A stretch of 37,490 nt of DNA, taken from Variovorax sp. GTDB taxonomy: Bacteria > Pseudomonadota > Gammaproteobacteria > Burkholderiales > Burkholderiaceae_C. Below are positions 1-7,575 of the stretch, piece by piece. The notes beneath the pieces were generated by a model. That model did not search any database, was not told the DNA's origin, and saw nothing but the letters and a program-made list of their open reading frames with translations. A program made the position numbers and the translations under genes. Within the stretch, counting starts at the first letter, position 1. Each line of letters starts with the position of its first letter. The stretch lies in contig SEGS01000032.1 in NCBI GenBank assembly GCA_004210915.1, forward strand, positions 1-37,490, given 5' to 3'.

Positions 1-2708
1 TGCGCGAGGCCGAATTTGTCGGCGCGGCTCATCACGATGGTGTTGGCGGTCGGCACGTCGATGCCGGTCTCGATGATGGTCGAGCACAGAAGCAGGTTGT
101 AGCGCTGCGCCACGAAGTCGCGCATCACGCGCTCGAGTTCGCGTTCGGGCATCTGGCCGTGCGCCACGGCGATGCGCGCTTCGGGCAATATTTCTTCCAG
201 CTTCTGGCGGCGGTTCTCGATGGTCTCGACCTCGTTGTGCAGGAAATAGACCTGGCCGCCGCGCTTCAGCTCGCGCAGCACGGCCTCGCGGATCACGCCC
301 GTGCCCTCGTTGCGTACAAAGGTCTTGATCGCCAGGCGCCGCTGCGGCGCGGTGGCGATCACGCTCAGGTCGCGCAGGCCTTCGAGCGCCATGCCCAGCG
401 TGCGCGGGATCGGCGTGGCGGTGAGCGTGAGCACATCGACCTCGGCGCGCAGTGCCTTCATCTGCTCCTTGTGACGAACGCCGAAGCGGTGCTCCTCGTC
501 GATGATGAGCAGGCCCAGGTTGGCGAACTTGGTCGATTCACTCAGCAGCTTGTGCGTGCCCACGACGATGTCGACGCCGCCGTCGGCCAGGCCCTTGAGC
601 GCGGCCGTGACTTCCTTGCTCGAGCGGAATCGCGACACCTCGGCCACCTTCACCGGCCACTTGGCGAAGCGGTCGACCAGCGTCTGGTAGTGCTGCTCGG
701 CCAGCAGCGTGGTCGGCGCGAGAAACGCCACCTGCTTGCCGCCGGTGATCGCGATGAAGGCGGCCCGCAGCGCCACCTCGGTCTTGCCGAACCCCACGTC
801 GCCGCAGACCAGGCGGTCCATCGGTTGCGGCGAGATCATGTCCTGGATCACCGCGTGGATCGCGGCCTTCTGATCGGCGGTTTCCGTGAAGCCGAAGTCG
901 TTCGCGAACATCTCGTAGTCGGCCGGCGAATACCGGAAGGCGTGGCCTTCGCGCGCGGCGCGGCGCGCGTAGATGTTGAGCAGCTCGGCGGCCGAATCGC
1001 GCACCTGCTCGGCCGCGCGCCGCTTGGCCTTCTCCCACTGCCCCGAGCCGAGGCGGTGCAGCGGCGCCTCGTCCGCGCTCACGCCGGTGTAGCGGCTGAT
1101 GAGGTGCAGCTGGCTCACCGGCACATAGAGCGTCGCTTTGTCGGCGTACTCCAGGTGCAGCATTTCCTGCAAGAGCGGCTGGCCATCGGCGTCCTGGCCC
1201 TGGCCCAAATCCATGTGGATCAGCCCGCGGTAGCGCCCGATGCCGTGCCCGCTGTGCACGACAGGGTCGCCGACGTTGAGTTCGGACAGGTCCTTGATCA
1301 GCGCTTCGACGTCGCTGACCTGTTCCTGCTTCTTGTTGCGCCGGCGCGTGGTCGGCGCGGTCGCGAAAAGCTCGGTCTCGGTAACGAAGTCGATGGCGCG
1401 CTCGCGCCAGGCAAAGCCGGCTGCGAGCGCGGCGGTCGCGATGCCGATCTTCTCGTCGGCCGACGCTTCGAACTCGGCCAGCGAATCGAAGGCCGGCGGG
1501 CTCACGCCGCTGGCGCGCAAGAAATCGAGCAGGCTCTCGCGCCGTCCGTCGCTTTCGGCGATGACCAGCACGCGGTGCGGCGTGGCGCGGATGTGCGCCT
1601 TCAGGCCGGTCAGCGGGTCGTCGGCCCCGCGCACGACCGCGAACGGCGGCAGCGTGTCGAACTCGGCATAGGGCGTGTCGGTGGCCACGTCGCCGCGAAC
1701 GGCGAGCTGCGCCAGCGGCTTGGCCCGTGTGTAGAACTGCTCGGCGGTGAGAAACAGCGTTTCGGGCGGCAGCGCGGGCCGCTCGGGATCTCCGCGCACC
1801 AGCCGGTAGCGCTCGCCCGTGTCCTGCCAGAAGTGCTGGAAGGCGGGTTCGAGGTCGCCGTGCAGCACCACCGTCGCCTCGTCGCCGAGGTAGTCGAACA
1901 CCGTGGCCGTTTCCTCGAAGAACAGCGGCAGGTAGTACTCGATGCCGGCGGTCGCCACGCCGTTGCCCATGTCCTTGTAGATGCGGCTCTTGGTCGGGTC
2001 GCCCTCGAGCAGTTCGCGCCAGCGGCTGCGAAAGCGACCGCGCGCGTCGTCGTCCATCGGGAACTCGCGGCCCGGCAGCAGGCGCACCTCGGGCACGGGG
2101 TAGAGGCTGCGCTGCGTGTCGGGGTCGAAGGTGCGGATCGAGTCGATCTCGTCGTCGAACAGGTCGACACGGAAAGGCACGGGCGACCCCATCGGGAAGA
2201 GGTCGATCAACCCGCCGCGCACCGCGTATTCGCCGGGGCTCACGACCTGCGTCACATGGCTGTAACCGGCGAGCGTGAGTTGCGCCTTGAGCTTCGATTC
2301 CTGCAGCTTCTGCTTCGTCTTGAAGTGGAAGGTGTAGCCCGCGAGGAACGCGGGCGGCGCAAGCCGGTAAAGCGCGGTGGTCGCTGGCACCAGCACCACG
2401 TCGGCCTCTTTCTGGCTGATGCGCCAGAGCGTCGCGAGCCGCTCGCTGATCAAATCCTGGTGCGGCGAGAAGCTGTCGTAAGGCAGCGTTTCCCAGTCCG
2501 GGAACAGGGCGCAGCGCAAGTCCGGCGCAAAGAAGGCAATCTCGTCGATCAGCCGTTGCGCGTCGTTCGCATCGGCGGTGAACACCGCCGTGGCGCGGCC
2601 TGCGCCTTTCTCGCGCGTGGCGAGTTGCGCGAGCAGCAGCGCGTCGGCCGACAGGGGAGGGCGCGGCAGCGTGAAACGCTTGCCCGCCGTGAGATGGGGG
2701 AGGTCCAT
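1..2708 (-). CDS. mfd: Transcription-repair coupling factor Mfd (C-terminus cut by window edge)
   Basis: DNA translocase that removes RNA polymerase stalled at lesions and recruits UvrA for nucleotide excision repair. Translating the minus strand from the ATG at 2706-2708 gives 902 uninterrupted residues before the window ends. The UvrB-like N-terminal module comes first. The RNAP-interacting (CarD-like) domain follows at about residues 475-495 (VVHSGHGIGRYRG). The helicase motor then shows Walker A GDVGFGKTE near 638, Walker B/DEEH box DEEHRFG near 736 and TATPIPRTLG near 765. Family members have about 1,150 residues, so roughly 250, including the rest of the RecG-like translocation region and the UvrA-masking C-terminus, lie outside. 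It is transcribed divergently from ispD across a 125-base gap. The motifs leave little doubt about identity. Confidence 0.97.
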   Translation of the reverse strand, partial: MDLPHLTAGKRFTLPRPPLSADALLLAQLATREKGAGRATAVFTADANDAQRLIDEIAFFAPDLRCALFPDWETLPYDSFSPHQDLISERLATLWRISQKEADVVLVPATTALYRLAPPAFLAGYTFHFKTKQKLQESKLKAQLTLAGYSHVTQVVSPGEYAVRGGLIDLFPMGSPVPFRVDLFDDEIDSIRTFDPDTQRSLYPVPEVRLLPGREFPMDDDARGRFRSRWRELLEGDPTKSRIYKDMGNGVATAGIEYYLPLFFEETATVFDYLGDEATVVLHGDLEPAFQHFWQDTGERYRLVRGDPERPALPPETLFLTAEQFYTRAKPLAQLAVRGDVATDTPYAEFDTLPPFAVVRGADDPLTGLKAHIRATPHRVLVIAESDGRRESLLDFLRASGVSPPAFDSLAEFEASADEKIGIATAALAAGFAWRERAIDFVTETELFATAPTTRRRNKKQEQVSDVEALIKDLSELNVGDPVVHSGHGIGRYRGLIHMDLGQGQDADGQPLLQEMLHLEYADKATLYVPVSQLHLISRYTGVSADEAPLHRLGSGQWEKAKRRAAEQVRDSAAELLNIYARRAAREGHAFRYSPADYEMFANDFGFTETADQKAAIHAVIQDMISPQPMDRLVCGDVGFGKTEVALRAAFIAITGGKQVAFLAPTTLLAEQHYQTLVDRFAKWPVKVAEVSRFRSSKEVTAALKGLADGGVDIVVGTHKLLSESTKFANLGLLIIDEEHRFGVRHKEQMKALRAEVDVLTLTATPIPRTLGMALEGLRDLSVIATAPQRRLAIKTFVRNEGTGVIREAVLRELKRGGQVYFLHNEVETIENRRQKLEEILPEARIAVAHGQMPERELERVMRDFVAQRYNLLLCSTIIETGIDVPTANTIVMSRADKFGLA

Positions 2709-2768
2709 GGGTGCGTCAACAATGCAGAACACCCCGCGCCGGCTGGCGAGGGGTGTGCAAGACGGGCA

Positions 2769-2778
2769 ATTCTAGAAT
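2769..2778. promoter_or_regulatory. Palindromic ATTCTAGAAT in the mfd-ispD divergent spacer
   Basis: The 10-base perfect palindrome ATTCTAGAAT puts a -10-like TAGAAT on both strands between mfd and ispD. No convincing -35 lies 16-18 bases upstream on either strand. Use as a two-way promoter core is therefore only a suggestion. It sits 56 bases before the ispD ATG and 61 bases from the mfd ATG. Confidence 0.3.
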
Positions 2779-2833
2779 GACGGCCCTTTTGCTGCTGGCC
2801 GCTGCGCGCGCCACTTCACCTTCTTCCACCACC

Positions 2834-3547
2834 ATGCCGTCTTCCCGTTTCCATGTGCTGATCCCCGCTGCGGGTGCTGGCCACCGTGCGGGTGGCGTGC
2901 TGCCCAAGCAATACCAGCCGATCGCAGGACAGCCGATGGTGGCGCACACGATCGACGCGTTCCGCGCGCTCAACGGCCGTTTCGCCGGCATCGCACTGGC
3001 CGTGTCGCCCGATGACAAGAACGTGTCAGCGGTGCTGCCGGGCTTTCCGGCGGCGGGCGAGCACTTGCTGGCCGTCGGCGGCCCGACGCGCGCCGCCACC
3101 GTGCGCAACGGCCTTCACGCGCTGCGCGACAAGGGCGCCGGCGCGCACGACTGGGTGCTGGTGCACGACGCGGCGCGCTGCCTCGTCACGCCCTCGCAGA
3201 TCGAGGCGCTGATTGCCGCCTGCGAGCACGACGCCGTCGGCGGCCTGCTCGCGCACCGGCTGGCCGACACGCTCAAATCCGCCTCACCGGACAGTCGGGT
3301 TGCCTCGACGCTCACGCGTGCCGACAAGTGGCTCGCGCAGACGCCACAGATGTTCCGCATCGGGATGCTGCTCGATGCGCTCGAGCGAAGCGGCGACACG
3401 GTCACCGACGAGGCCGGGGCGATCGAGGCGATCGGCCTCGCGCCGCTGCTGGTCGCGGGCAGCGCGCAGAACTTCAAAGTCACTTTCCCCGAGGATTTCG
3501 CACTGGCCGAAGCCGTGCTCCTCGCCCGCCGGAGTCACACCCAATGA
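2834..3547 (+). CDS. ispD: 2-C-methyl-D-erythritol 4-phosphate cytidylyltransferase IspD
   Basis: Third enzyme of the MEP isoprenoid pathway; couples CTP to MEP to form CDP-ME in the cytosol. The 237-residue product opens with the nucleotide-binding signature ([10 protein letters not shown] at 11-20, then LPKQY at 23-27). R18 and K25 match the catalytic Arg and Lys of the E. coli enzyme. Further family motifs are LVHDAAR and AQTPQMF. The frame is open upstream, but the ATG at 2834 starts just before the first conserved strand and gives the usual family length. Its TGA overlaps the ispF ATG as ATGA, so the two are probably co-translated. Three other isoprenoid genes, ispF, dxr and uppS, are in the same window. 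Confidence 0.96.
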   Translation: MPSSRFHVLIPAAGAGHRAGGVLPKQYQPIAGQPMVAHTIDAFRALNGRFAGIALAVSPDDKNVSAVLPGFPAAGEHLLAVGGPTRAATVRNGLHALRDKGAGAHDWVLVHDAARCLVTPSQIEALIAACEHDAVGGLLAHRLADTLKSASPDSRVASTLTRADKWLAQTPQMFRIGMLLDALERSGDTVTDEAGAIEAIGLAPLLVAGSAQNFKVTFPEDFALAEAVLLARRSHTQ

Positions 3548-4029
3548 GCGCTTTCACCATCCGCATCGGCGAGGGCTGGGACGTGCACCAACTCGTCGCC
3601 GGCCGCAAGCTGATCCTCGGCGGCATCGAAGTGCCGCACACCACCGGCCTGCTCGGCCATTCGGACGCCGACGTGCTGCTGCATGCGATCACCGACGCGC
3701 TTCTGGGTGCGGCCGGGCTGGGCGACATCGGTCGCCACTTCCCCGACACCGACGCGCAGTTTCGCGGTGCCAATTCGGCCGTGCTGCTGGCCGAAGCCGC
3801 GCGCCGCGTGGGCGCTGAAGGGTGGGCGATCGGCAACGTCGACAGCACGGTGATCGCGCAGGCACCGAAGCTCGCGCCGCACATTCCGGCGATGTGTGCG
3901 CGCATTGCCGAAACCCTCGGCATCGCGCTGGATCAGGTCAACGTGAAGGCCAAGACCGCCGAAAAGCTCGGGCCGGTGGGCGAGGGCCGTGCGATGGAAG
4001 CGCGGGCCGCGGTGCTGCTGCACCGCTGA
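3544..4029 (+). CDS. ispF: 2-C-methyl-D-erythritol 2,4-cyclodiphosphate synthase IspF
   Basis: Converts CDP-ME 2-phosphate to MEcPP with release of CMP, the MEP-pathway step after IspE. The product has 161 residues, the usual size. The zinc ligands correspond to D13, H15 (GEGWDVHQ) and H47 ([10 protein letters not shown]). The substrate loop [11 protein letters not shown] and the C-terminal [11 protein letters not shown], a strongly conserved IspF motif, are intact. It overlaps the end of ispD by 4 bases. It converges with the sensor kinase gene, leaving only 33 bases with no convincing terminator between them. Confidence 0.97.
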   Translation: MSAFTIRIGEGWDVHQLVAGRKLILGGIEVPHTTGLLGHSDADVLLHAITDALLGAAGLGDIGRHFPDTDAQFRGANSAVLLAEAARRVGAEGWAIGNVDSTVIAQAPKLAPHIPAMCARIAETLGIALDQVNVKAKTAEKLGPVGEGRAMEARAAVLLHR

Positions 4030-4062
4030 CACCGATTCGCCTTCAAGCGATCGCGGCGCCGG

Positions 4063-5463
4063 CTACTTGGCTGACGCGCCCGTCGCCTTGGCGGCCGCCG
4101 CCCTTGGCATGCGAATGTGCGCCGCGAGGCCACGGCCCGGCGTGCTCGTGAGCGCAAACGTGCCGCCCATGCGCTCGATGTTTTTCGCGACGATCGACAG
4201 ACCCAGCCCGGCGCCCGCGGCCGAGGTGCGGGCGACATCGCCCCGGAAGAACGGCTTGGTGAGCTGCGAGAGCATGGCCGGCGCCACGCCGGCGCCGTGG
4301 TCGCGCACCTTGATCAGCACCGCATCGTTGCTGGCCTGCGCCTGGATCGTGACGTCGGCCACGCCCGTGGCCGGCGTCTTGCCGTAGCGCCGCGCGTTCT
4401 CCACCAGGTTCGAGATCACGCGCTGCAACTCGACCTCGTCGGCCATCACCTGCAGGTCGTCAGGCACCTCGACCTTGATCACCATGTCGTCGTGGTCTTT
4501 CACAGCGTAGGTACAGGCATCGATCACATCGCGCAGCAGCACGGGCCGGAAGTCGACGTGGTCGGGGCGCGCGTAGTCGAGGAACTTGTCGATGATCGAA
4601 TCCAGCTGCTGGATGTCGGCGGCCATGTGGTCGCGCGCGTCTTCGTCGGCCACGCTCATTTCGGTTTCGAGGCGCAAGCGTGCGAGCGGCGTGCGCAGGT
4701 CGTGCGAAATGCCGGCCAGCATGATGGCGCGGTCCTGTTCGATCTTGGCAAGCTGATCGGCCATGCGGTTGAAACCCACGTTGACCGCGCGGATCTCGCT
4801 GGTGCGGGCGTTCTCATCGAGCCGATGCGCCTCGTACTCGCCCTCGCGCACCTGCAGCGTGGCCCGCGACAGTTGCTTGAGCGGCCGGTTGATCAGGCGC
4901 GTCATCAGCGCAGCGCCGGCCAGCGAGAGCGCCATCGCCGTGATGAGCCAGACCAGCCAGGTGCGGCCACCGACGCGGCTGAAACGCGTGGGGTCTAGCA
5001 GCAACCAGTAGGCGTCGCTCTCGATCGTGAAGCCGATCCAGAGGCCGTATTCGTCGTTGACGCGGCTGGCGACCGTGGTGCCTTCGCCGAGCTGATCGAT
5101 CAGCTCTTCGGTGACGCGCTCGTCCAGCGTGCCGCTGGTGTAGGGCTCGAAACGGTCGTTGGGCTCGCGCGGCAGGATGCGCACGCCTTCCTGGTCGGCT
5201 AGCGTCTTGATCAGCGAGACGCGGGTGATCGCGTCGGAATACACCAGCGCGGCGCGCGTGAGGTTCACGAGCGACGCGATCTGGTGTGCGGTCTGAATCG
5301 CGCGCGGCTCGTACTCAAGGGCACGGAAAGTCTGCAGCCACGCCACGGTGCAGCTGATCAGCAGCAACGCCAGCAGGAAGAAGGTGCGCCAGAAAAGGCT
5401 GAAGCCGAGGTTGAAACCTCGGCGTCGCTTCGGCAGACCCAAGCCCTCGAGGGGGCTTGGCAT
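4063..5463 (-). CDS. envZ: EnvZ/RisS-type sensor histidine kinase
   Basis: Inner-membrane sensor partner of the adjacent OmpR-type regulator. From the ATG at 5461-5463 it has 466 residues. The order is a basic cytoplasmic N-terminus, TM1 at about 24-43, a periplasmic loop of about 120 residues, TM2 at about 167-187, HAMP, then HisKA with GISHDLRTPLARL (phospho-acceptor H254). The ATPase domain has its N box with N356, a G1 box DHGAG near 388-392 and G2 GAGLGLS near 417-423. All catalytic boxes are intact. The frame is open upstream to 5574, inside the regulator gene. A GTG at 5520, 11 bases after the regulator stop, is an alternative start. I prefer 5463 because an AGGT lies six bases upstream. 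Bordetella and Burkholderia homologues are called RisS. The DNA encoding residues 1-20 carries two perfect inverted repeats. Confidence 0.9.
   Translation of the reverse strand: MPSPLEGLGLPKRRRGFNLGFSLFWRTFFLLALLLISCTVAWLQTFRALEYEPRAIQTAHQIASLVNLTRAALVYSDAITRVSLIKTLADQEGVRILPREPNDRFEPYTSGTLDERVTEELIDQLGEGTTVASRVNDEYGLWIGFTIESDAYWLLLDPTRFSRVGGRTWLVWLITAMALSLAGAALMTRLINRPLKQLSRATLQVREGEYEAHRLDENARTSEIRAVNVGFNRMADQLAKIEQDRAIMLAGISHDLRTPLARLRLETEMSVADEDARDHMAADIQQLDSIIDKFLDYARPDHVDFRPVLLRDVIDACTYAVKDHDDMVIKVEVPDDLQVMADEVELQRVISNLVENARRYGKTPATGVADVTIQAQASNDAVLIKVRDHGAGVAPAMLSQLTKPFFRGDVARTSAAGAGLGLSIVAKNIERMGGTFALTSTPGRGLAAHIRMPRAAAAKATGASAK
5404..5460. repeat. Two adjacent perfect inverted repeats in the envZ 5' coding region
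   Basis: The first is a 9-base stem, GCCGAGGTT (5404-5412) with AACCTCGGC (5415-5423), separated by only two bases. The second is an 8-base stem, CCAAGCCC (5439-5446) with GGGCTTGG (5453-5460), around a TCGAGG loop. Both fall in the codons for the cytoplasmic N-terminal tail just before TM1. They abut the preferred start codon of the kinase. Confidence 0.7.
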
Positions 5464-5531
5464 CGTGACCTGCGCGCCGTCGAACGGGCTGGGCTGCGTC
5501 GATTGGGGGCCGGTTGCCACCGCGGCCTGCG

Positions 5532-6263
5532 TCAGGCCGCGCCGTCCGGCACGAAGACGTAGCCGACGCCCCACACCGTCTGGATGTAGCGCGGCGCGGC
5601 GGCATCCGACTCGACCAGCTTGCGCAGGCGCGAGATCTGGACGTCGAGGCTTCGGTCAAAAGGTTCGAACTCGCGGCCGCGTGCCAACTGCGCCAGTTTT
5701 TCACGGGACAGCGGCTGCCGCGGATGGCGGACCAGCGCCTTGAGCATGGCGAACTCGCCGGTGGTCAGCGACAGCTCCTCGCCATCCTTCTTCAGCGTGC
5801 GCGAACCCAGGTCGAAACTGAAGGGGCCGAAGTTGACGGTTTCGTTGTCCGTCGAAGGTGCGCCCGGTGCTTCCATGGGCGGTCGGCGCCGCAGCACGGC
5901 GTGCACGCGGGCGAGCAGCTCGCGAGGGTTGAAGGGCTTGCCCAGATAGTCGTCGGCGCCGACTTCCAGGCCGACGATGCGGTCCACGTCCTCGCCTTTG
6001 GCGGTGAGCATGATGATCGGCGTGCGGTCGTTGGCCGCGCGCAGTCGCCGGCACACGGACAGGCCATCTTCCCCGGGCATCATCAGATCGAGCACGATCA
6101 GGTCGACGGTGTCGCGCAGCAGGATCCGGCTGAGTGCCTTGCCGTCTTCCGCAACGATGACCTCGAAACCCTCTTGTGTGAGATAGCGACGCAGCAGGTC
6201 GCGGATTCGGGCGTCGTCGTCGACGATGACGATCTTGTCGGTGCGGGCTGGGGTTTGATTCAT
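5532..6263 (-). CDS. ompR: OmpR/RisA-type response regulator
   Basis: DNA-binding response regulator paired with the EnvZ-type kinase downstream in the same operon. The ATG at 6261-6263 gives 243 residues. The receiver domain has the acidic cluster VDDD (14-17), phospho-acceptor D59 (IVLDLMMPGEDG) and a conserved Thr and Lys (MLTAKGED, YLGKPF). The C-terminal winged helix ends with IQTVWGVGYVFVP. The frame runs on upstream to 6425, but ATG 6263 is where homology to receiver domains begins. OmpR-like half sites lie 16-24 and about 85 bases upstream of the start, which suggests autoregulation. In related betaproteobacteria the pair is named RisA-RisS; the signal sensed here cannot be read from sequence. 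Confidence 0.93.
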   Translation of the reverse strand: MNQTPARTDKIVIVDDDARIRDLLRRYLTQEGFEVIVAEDGKALSRILLRDTVDLIVLDLMMPGEDGLSVCRRLRAANDRTPIIMLTAKGEDVDRIVGLEVGADDYLGKPFNPRELLARVHAVLRRRPPMEAPGAPSTDNETVNFGPFSFDLGSRTLKKDGEELSLTTGEFAMLKALVRHPRQPLSREKLAQLARGREFEPFDRSLDVQISRLRKLVESDAAAPRYIQTVWGVGYVFVPDGAA

Positions 6264-6277
6264 TTCTACAACGGTGA

Positions 6278-6357
6278 ATTTGTAACAGGGCCGATTCTGA
6301 AGGGGTTGGCGGGGGAAGGAGGCGCTTTCCCGGGTGCTTTTCACTAAGTTACAAAAC
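6278..6357. promoter_or_regulatory. Candidate OmpR-type operator half sites upstream of ompR
   Basis: ATTTGTAACA at 6278-6287 and the inverted GTTACAAAAC at 6348-6357 share the TTTGTAAC core known from E. coli OmpR boxes (TTTTTGTAACAT-like). The right-hand copy also forms its own small palindrome, AAGTT-ACAA-AACTT (6346-6359). The 156-base spacer serves both the regulator (minus) and the small exported protein (plus). Binding is inferred from motif similarity only. Confidence 0.4.
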
Positions 6358-6419
6358 TTGCGGACGCTCGCTTTCCAGTCAGATTCGCTTCGCAGAGCGG
6401 TGGCAAAGTCGTTATTGCC

Positions 6420-6794
6420 ATGCACTATTGCTTGAAGACTTTCGTTCTACCGTTGTCGGCCGTGCTGCTGTCCCCGCCGATGGCAGCCCCGGTGAGTGCA
6501 GCGCAGGGTGGCTTCATCGTCACGGTAAGCGACAGCCGTCGCCACCAACTCCGCGATGCCGTCGACGCCCATCGCGCTGCGCGACGCGACGAGGTTCGAC
6601 GCGAAGAGGCGGCGGCTGGCCGTCGCCTGACGGCCGCGGAACTGGCAGAACTGCGCGAGCAGGTGCGGGGGCAGCGGCTGCACCGGGCCGAGGTGATCGT
6701 GGAGTCGGCAGAATCGCAGCCAGCCGAGCGCATCGCGCCGGCCTCCGCCTCGGGCATCCGGACCCTGTTCGGTCCGCGCAGCCAACGGCCCTGA
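6420..6794 (+). CDS. Small exported protein of unknown function
   Basis: I do not recognise the family. The 124-residue product starts with a plausible Sec signal peptide: a short polar start with K6, a hydrophobic stretch at about 8-24, and likely cleavage after PVSA near residue 28. The mature part of about 95 residues is rich in Arg, Glu and Ala with heptad-like charge alternation (about residues 40-80), suggesting a long amphipathic helix or coiled coil. It has a single Cys, in the signal peptide. No clear Shine-Dalgarno precedes the ATG at 6420. It is divergent from the OmpR-type regulator and shares its promoter spacer, so RisA-type control of a periplasmic protein is an attractive but unproven idea. 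A terminator-like element follows. Confidence 0.65.
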   Translation: MHYCLKTFVLPLSAVLLSPPMAAPVSAAQGGFIVTVSDSRRHQLRDAVDAHRAARRDEVRREEAAAGRRLTAAELAELREQVRGQRLHRAEVIVESAESQPAERIAPASASGIRTLFGPRSQRP

Positions 6795-6800
6795 TCGGCC

Positions 6801-6830
6801 GGCGCTTCCCGGGCGCTTTTTCCTTTTTTT
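6801..6830 (+). terminator. Weak rho-independent terminator candidate
   Basis: A short GC stem, GCGC-(TTCCCGG)-GCGC, is followed by TTTTTCCTTTTTTT, directly after the stop of the small exported protein. The stem is only four pairs (CCCGGG inside it is itself palindromic), so efficiency is uncertain. A near copy of the element lies at 6321-6341. Confidence 0.4.
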
Positions 6831-6858
6831 AATGTTTGGAACCTGTCTCTTGAACGCT

Positions 6859-7554
6859 ATGAAACTGCTCGCCGCGTGTGCCGTTCTGGCCTGCGCGACC
6901 TCTGCCTTTTCCCAGAACGGTCCCGCGCAGGTGCCGCAGAACGTGCTGCAGTTGTCTGCCAGCGGCACGGTGGAAGTGCAGCAGGACATGTTGAGCATGA
7001 CGCTCGTGACGACGCGCGATGGCACGGACGCTGCGGCGGTGCAGTCGCAGCTCAAGACCGCGCTCGATGCCGCGCTGGCCGAGGCGCGCAAGAACGCGCA
7101 GGTCGGCCAGCTGGACGTGCGCACGGGCAACTTCAGCCTGTCGCCACGCTACACCCGCGAAGGCAAGATCAATGGCTGGCAGGGATCGACAGAGCTGGTC
7201 CTCGAAGGCAAGGATTTCCCACGCATCACCCAGACGGCGGGGCGGATCACCACCTTGAGCGTGGGCAACATCGGCTTTGCGCTGAGCCGCGAGCAGCGCG
7301 CCAAGGTGGAAACCGAAGCGCAAACCCTGGCCATCAATGCCTTCAAACAGAAAGCCGACGAATTGGCCAAGGGCTTTGGATTCAGCGGCTACACCTTGCG
7401 CGAAGTTTCGGTCAACGCCAACCAGGGCGGCCCGATTCAGCCGCGGATGATGGCGGCGCAGGCCAAGTCCTTCTCGTCAGACTCGCCGGTGCCTGTCGAA
7501 GCCGGCAAGACCAGCGTTGTCGTTCAGGTATCTGGCTCGGTGCAGCTGAAGTAG
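6859..7554 (+). CDS. SIMPL domain (DUF541) periplasmic protein
   Basis: The 231-residue product has a Sec signal peptide (MKLLAACAVLACATSAFSQ, cleavage near 19). A SIMPL/DUF541 domain fills the rest, recognised from the start VLQLSASGTVEV, a central segment with YTREGKINGWQG and the C-terminal SVVVQVSGSVQL strand. Family members are periplasmic or outer-membrane-associated; some protect against oxidative stress, but no precise activity is established. The ATG at 6859 puts the signal peptide at the N-terminus; an in-frame ATG at 6832 would add nine residues ahead of the basic n-region and is less likely. It converges with bdhA across 21 bases without a visible terminator. Confidence 0.85.
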   Translation: MKLLAACAVLACATSAFSQNGPAQVPQNVLQLSASGTVEVQQDMLSMTLVTTRDGTDAAAVQSQLKTALDAALAEARKNAQVGQLDVRTGNFSLSPRYTREGKINGWQGSTELVLEGKDFPRITQTAGRITTLSVGNIGFALSREQRAKVETEAQTLAINAFKQKADELAKGFGFSGYTLREVSVNANQGGPIQPRMMAAQAKSFSSDSPVPVEAGKTSVVVQVSGSVQLK

Positions 7555-7575
7555 GAGAACCGTAGAAAGAGCCGC

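Noticed and set aside
159..2780. An 873-residue open frame on the plus strand opposite mfd
   Set aside because: The minus strand encodes Mfd with all motifs; the plus-strand product is a compositional shadow.
4030..4062. Possible terminator between convergent ispF and envZ
   Set aside because: No stem with T-tract found in the 33 bases.
6428..6832. A 134-residue frame overlapping the small exported protein in another frame
   Set aside because: No signal peptide or ribosome site, Arg/Gly-rich low-complexity product; the frame starting at 6420 has a good signal peptide.
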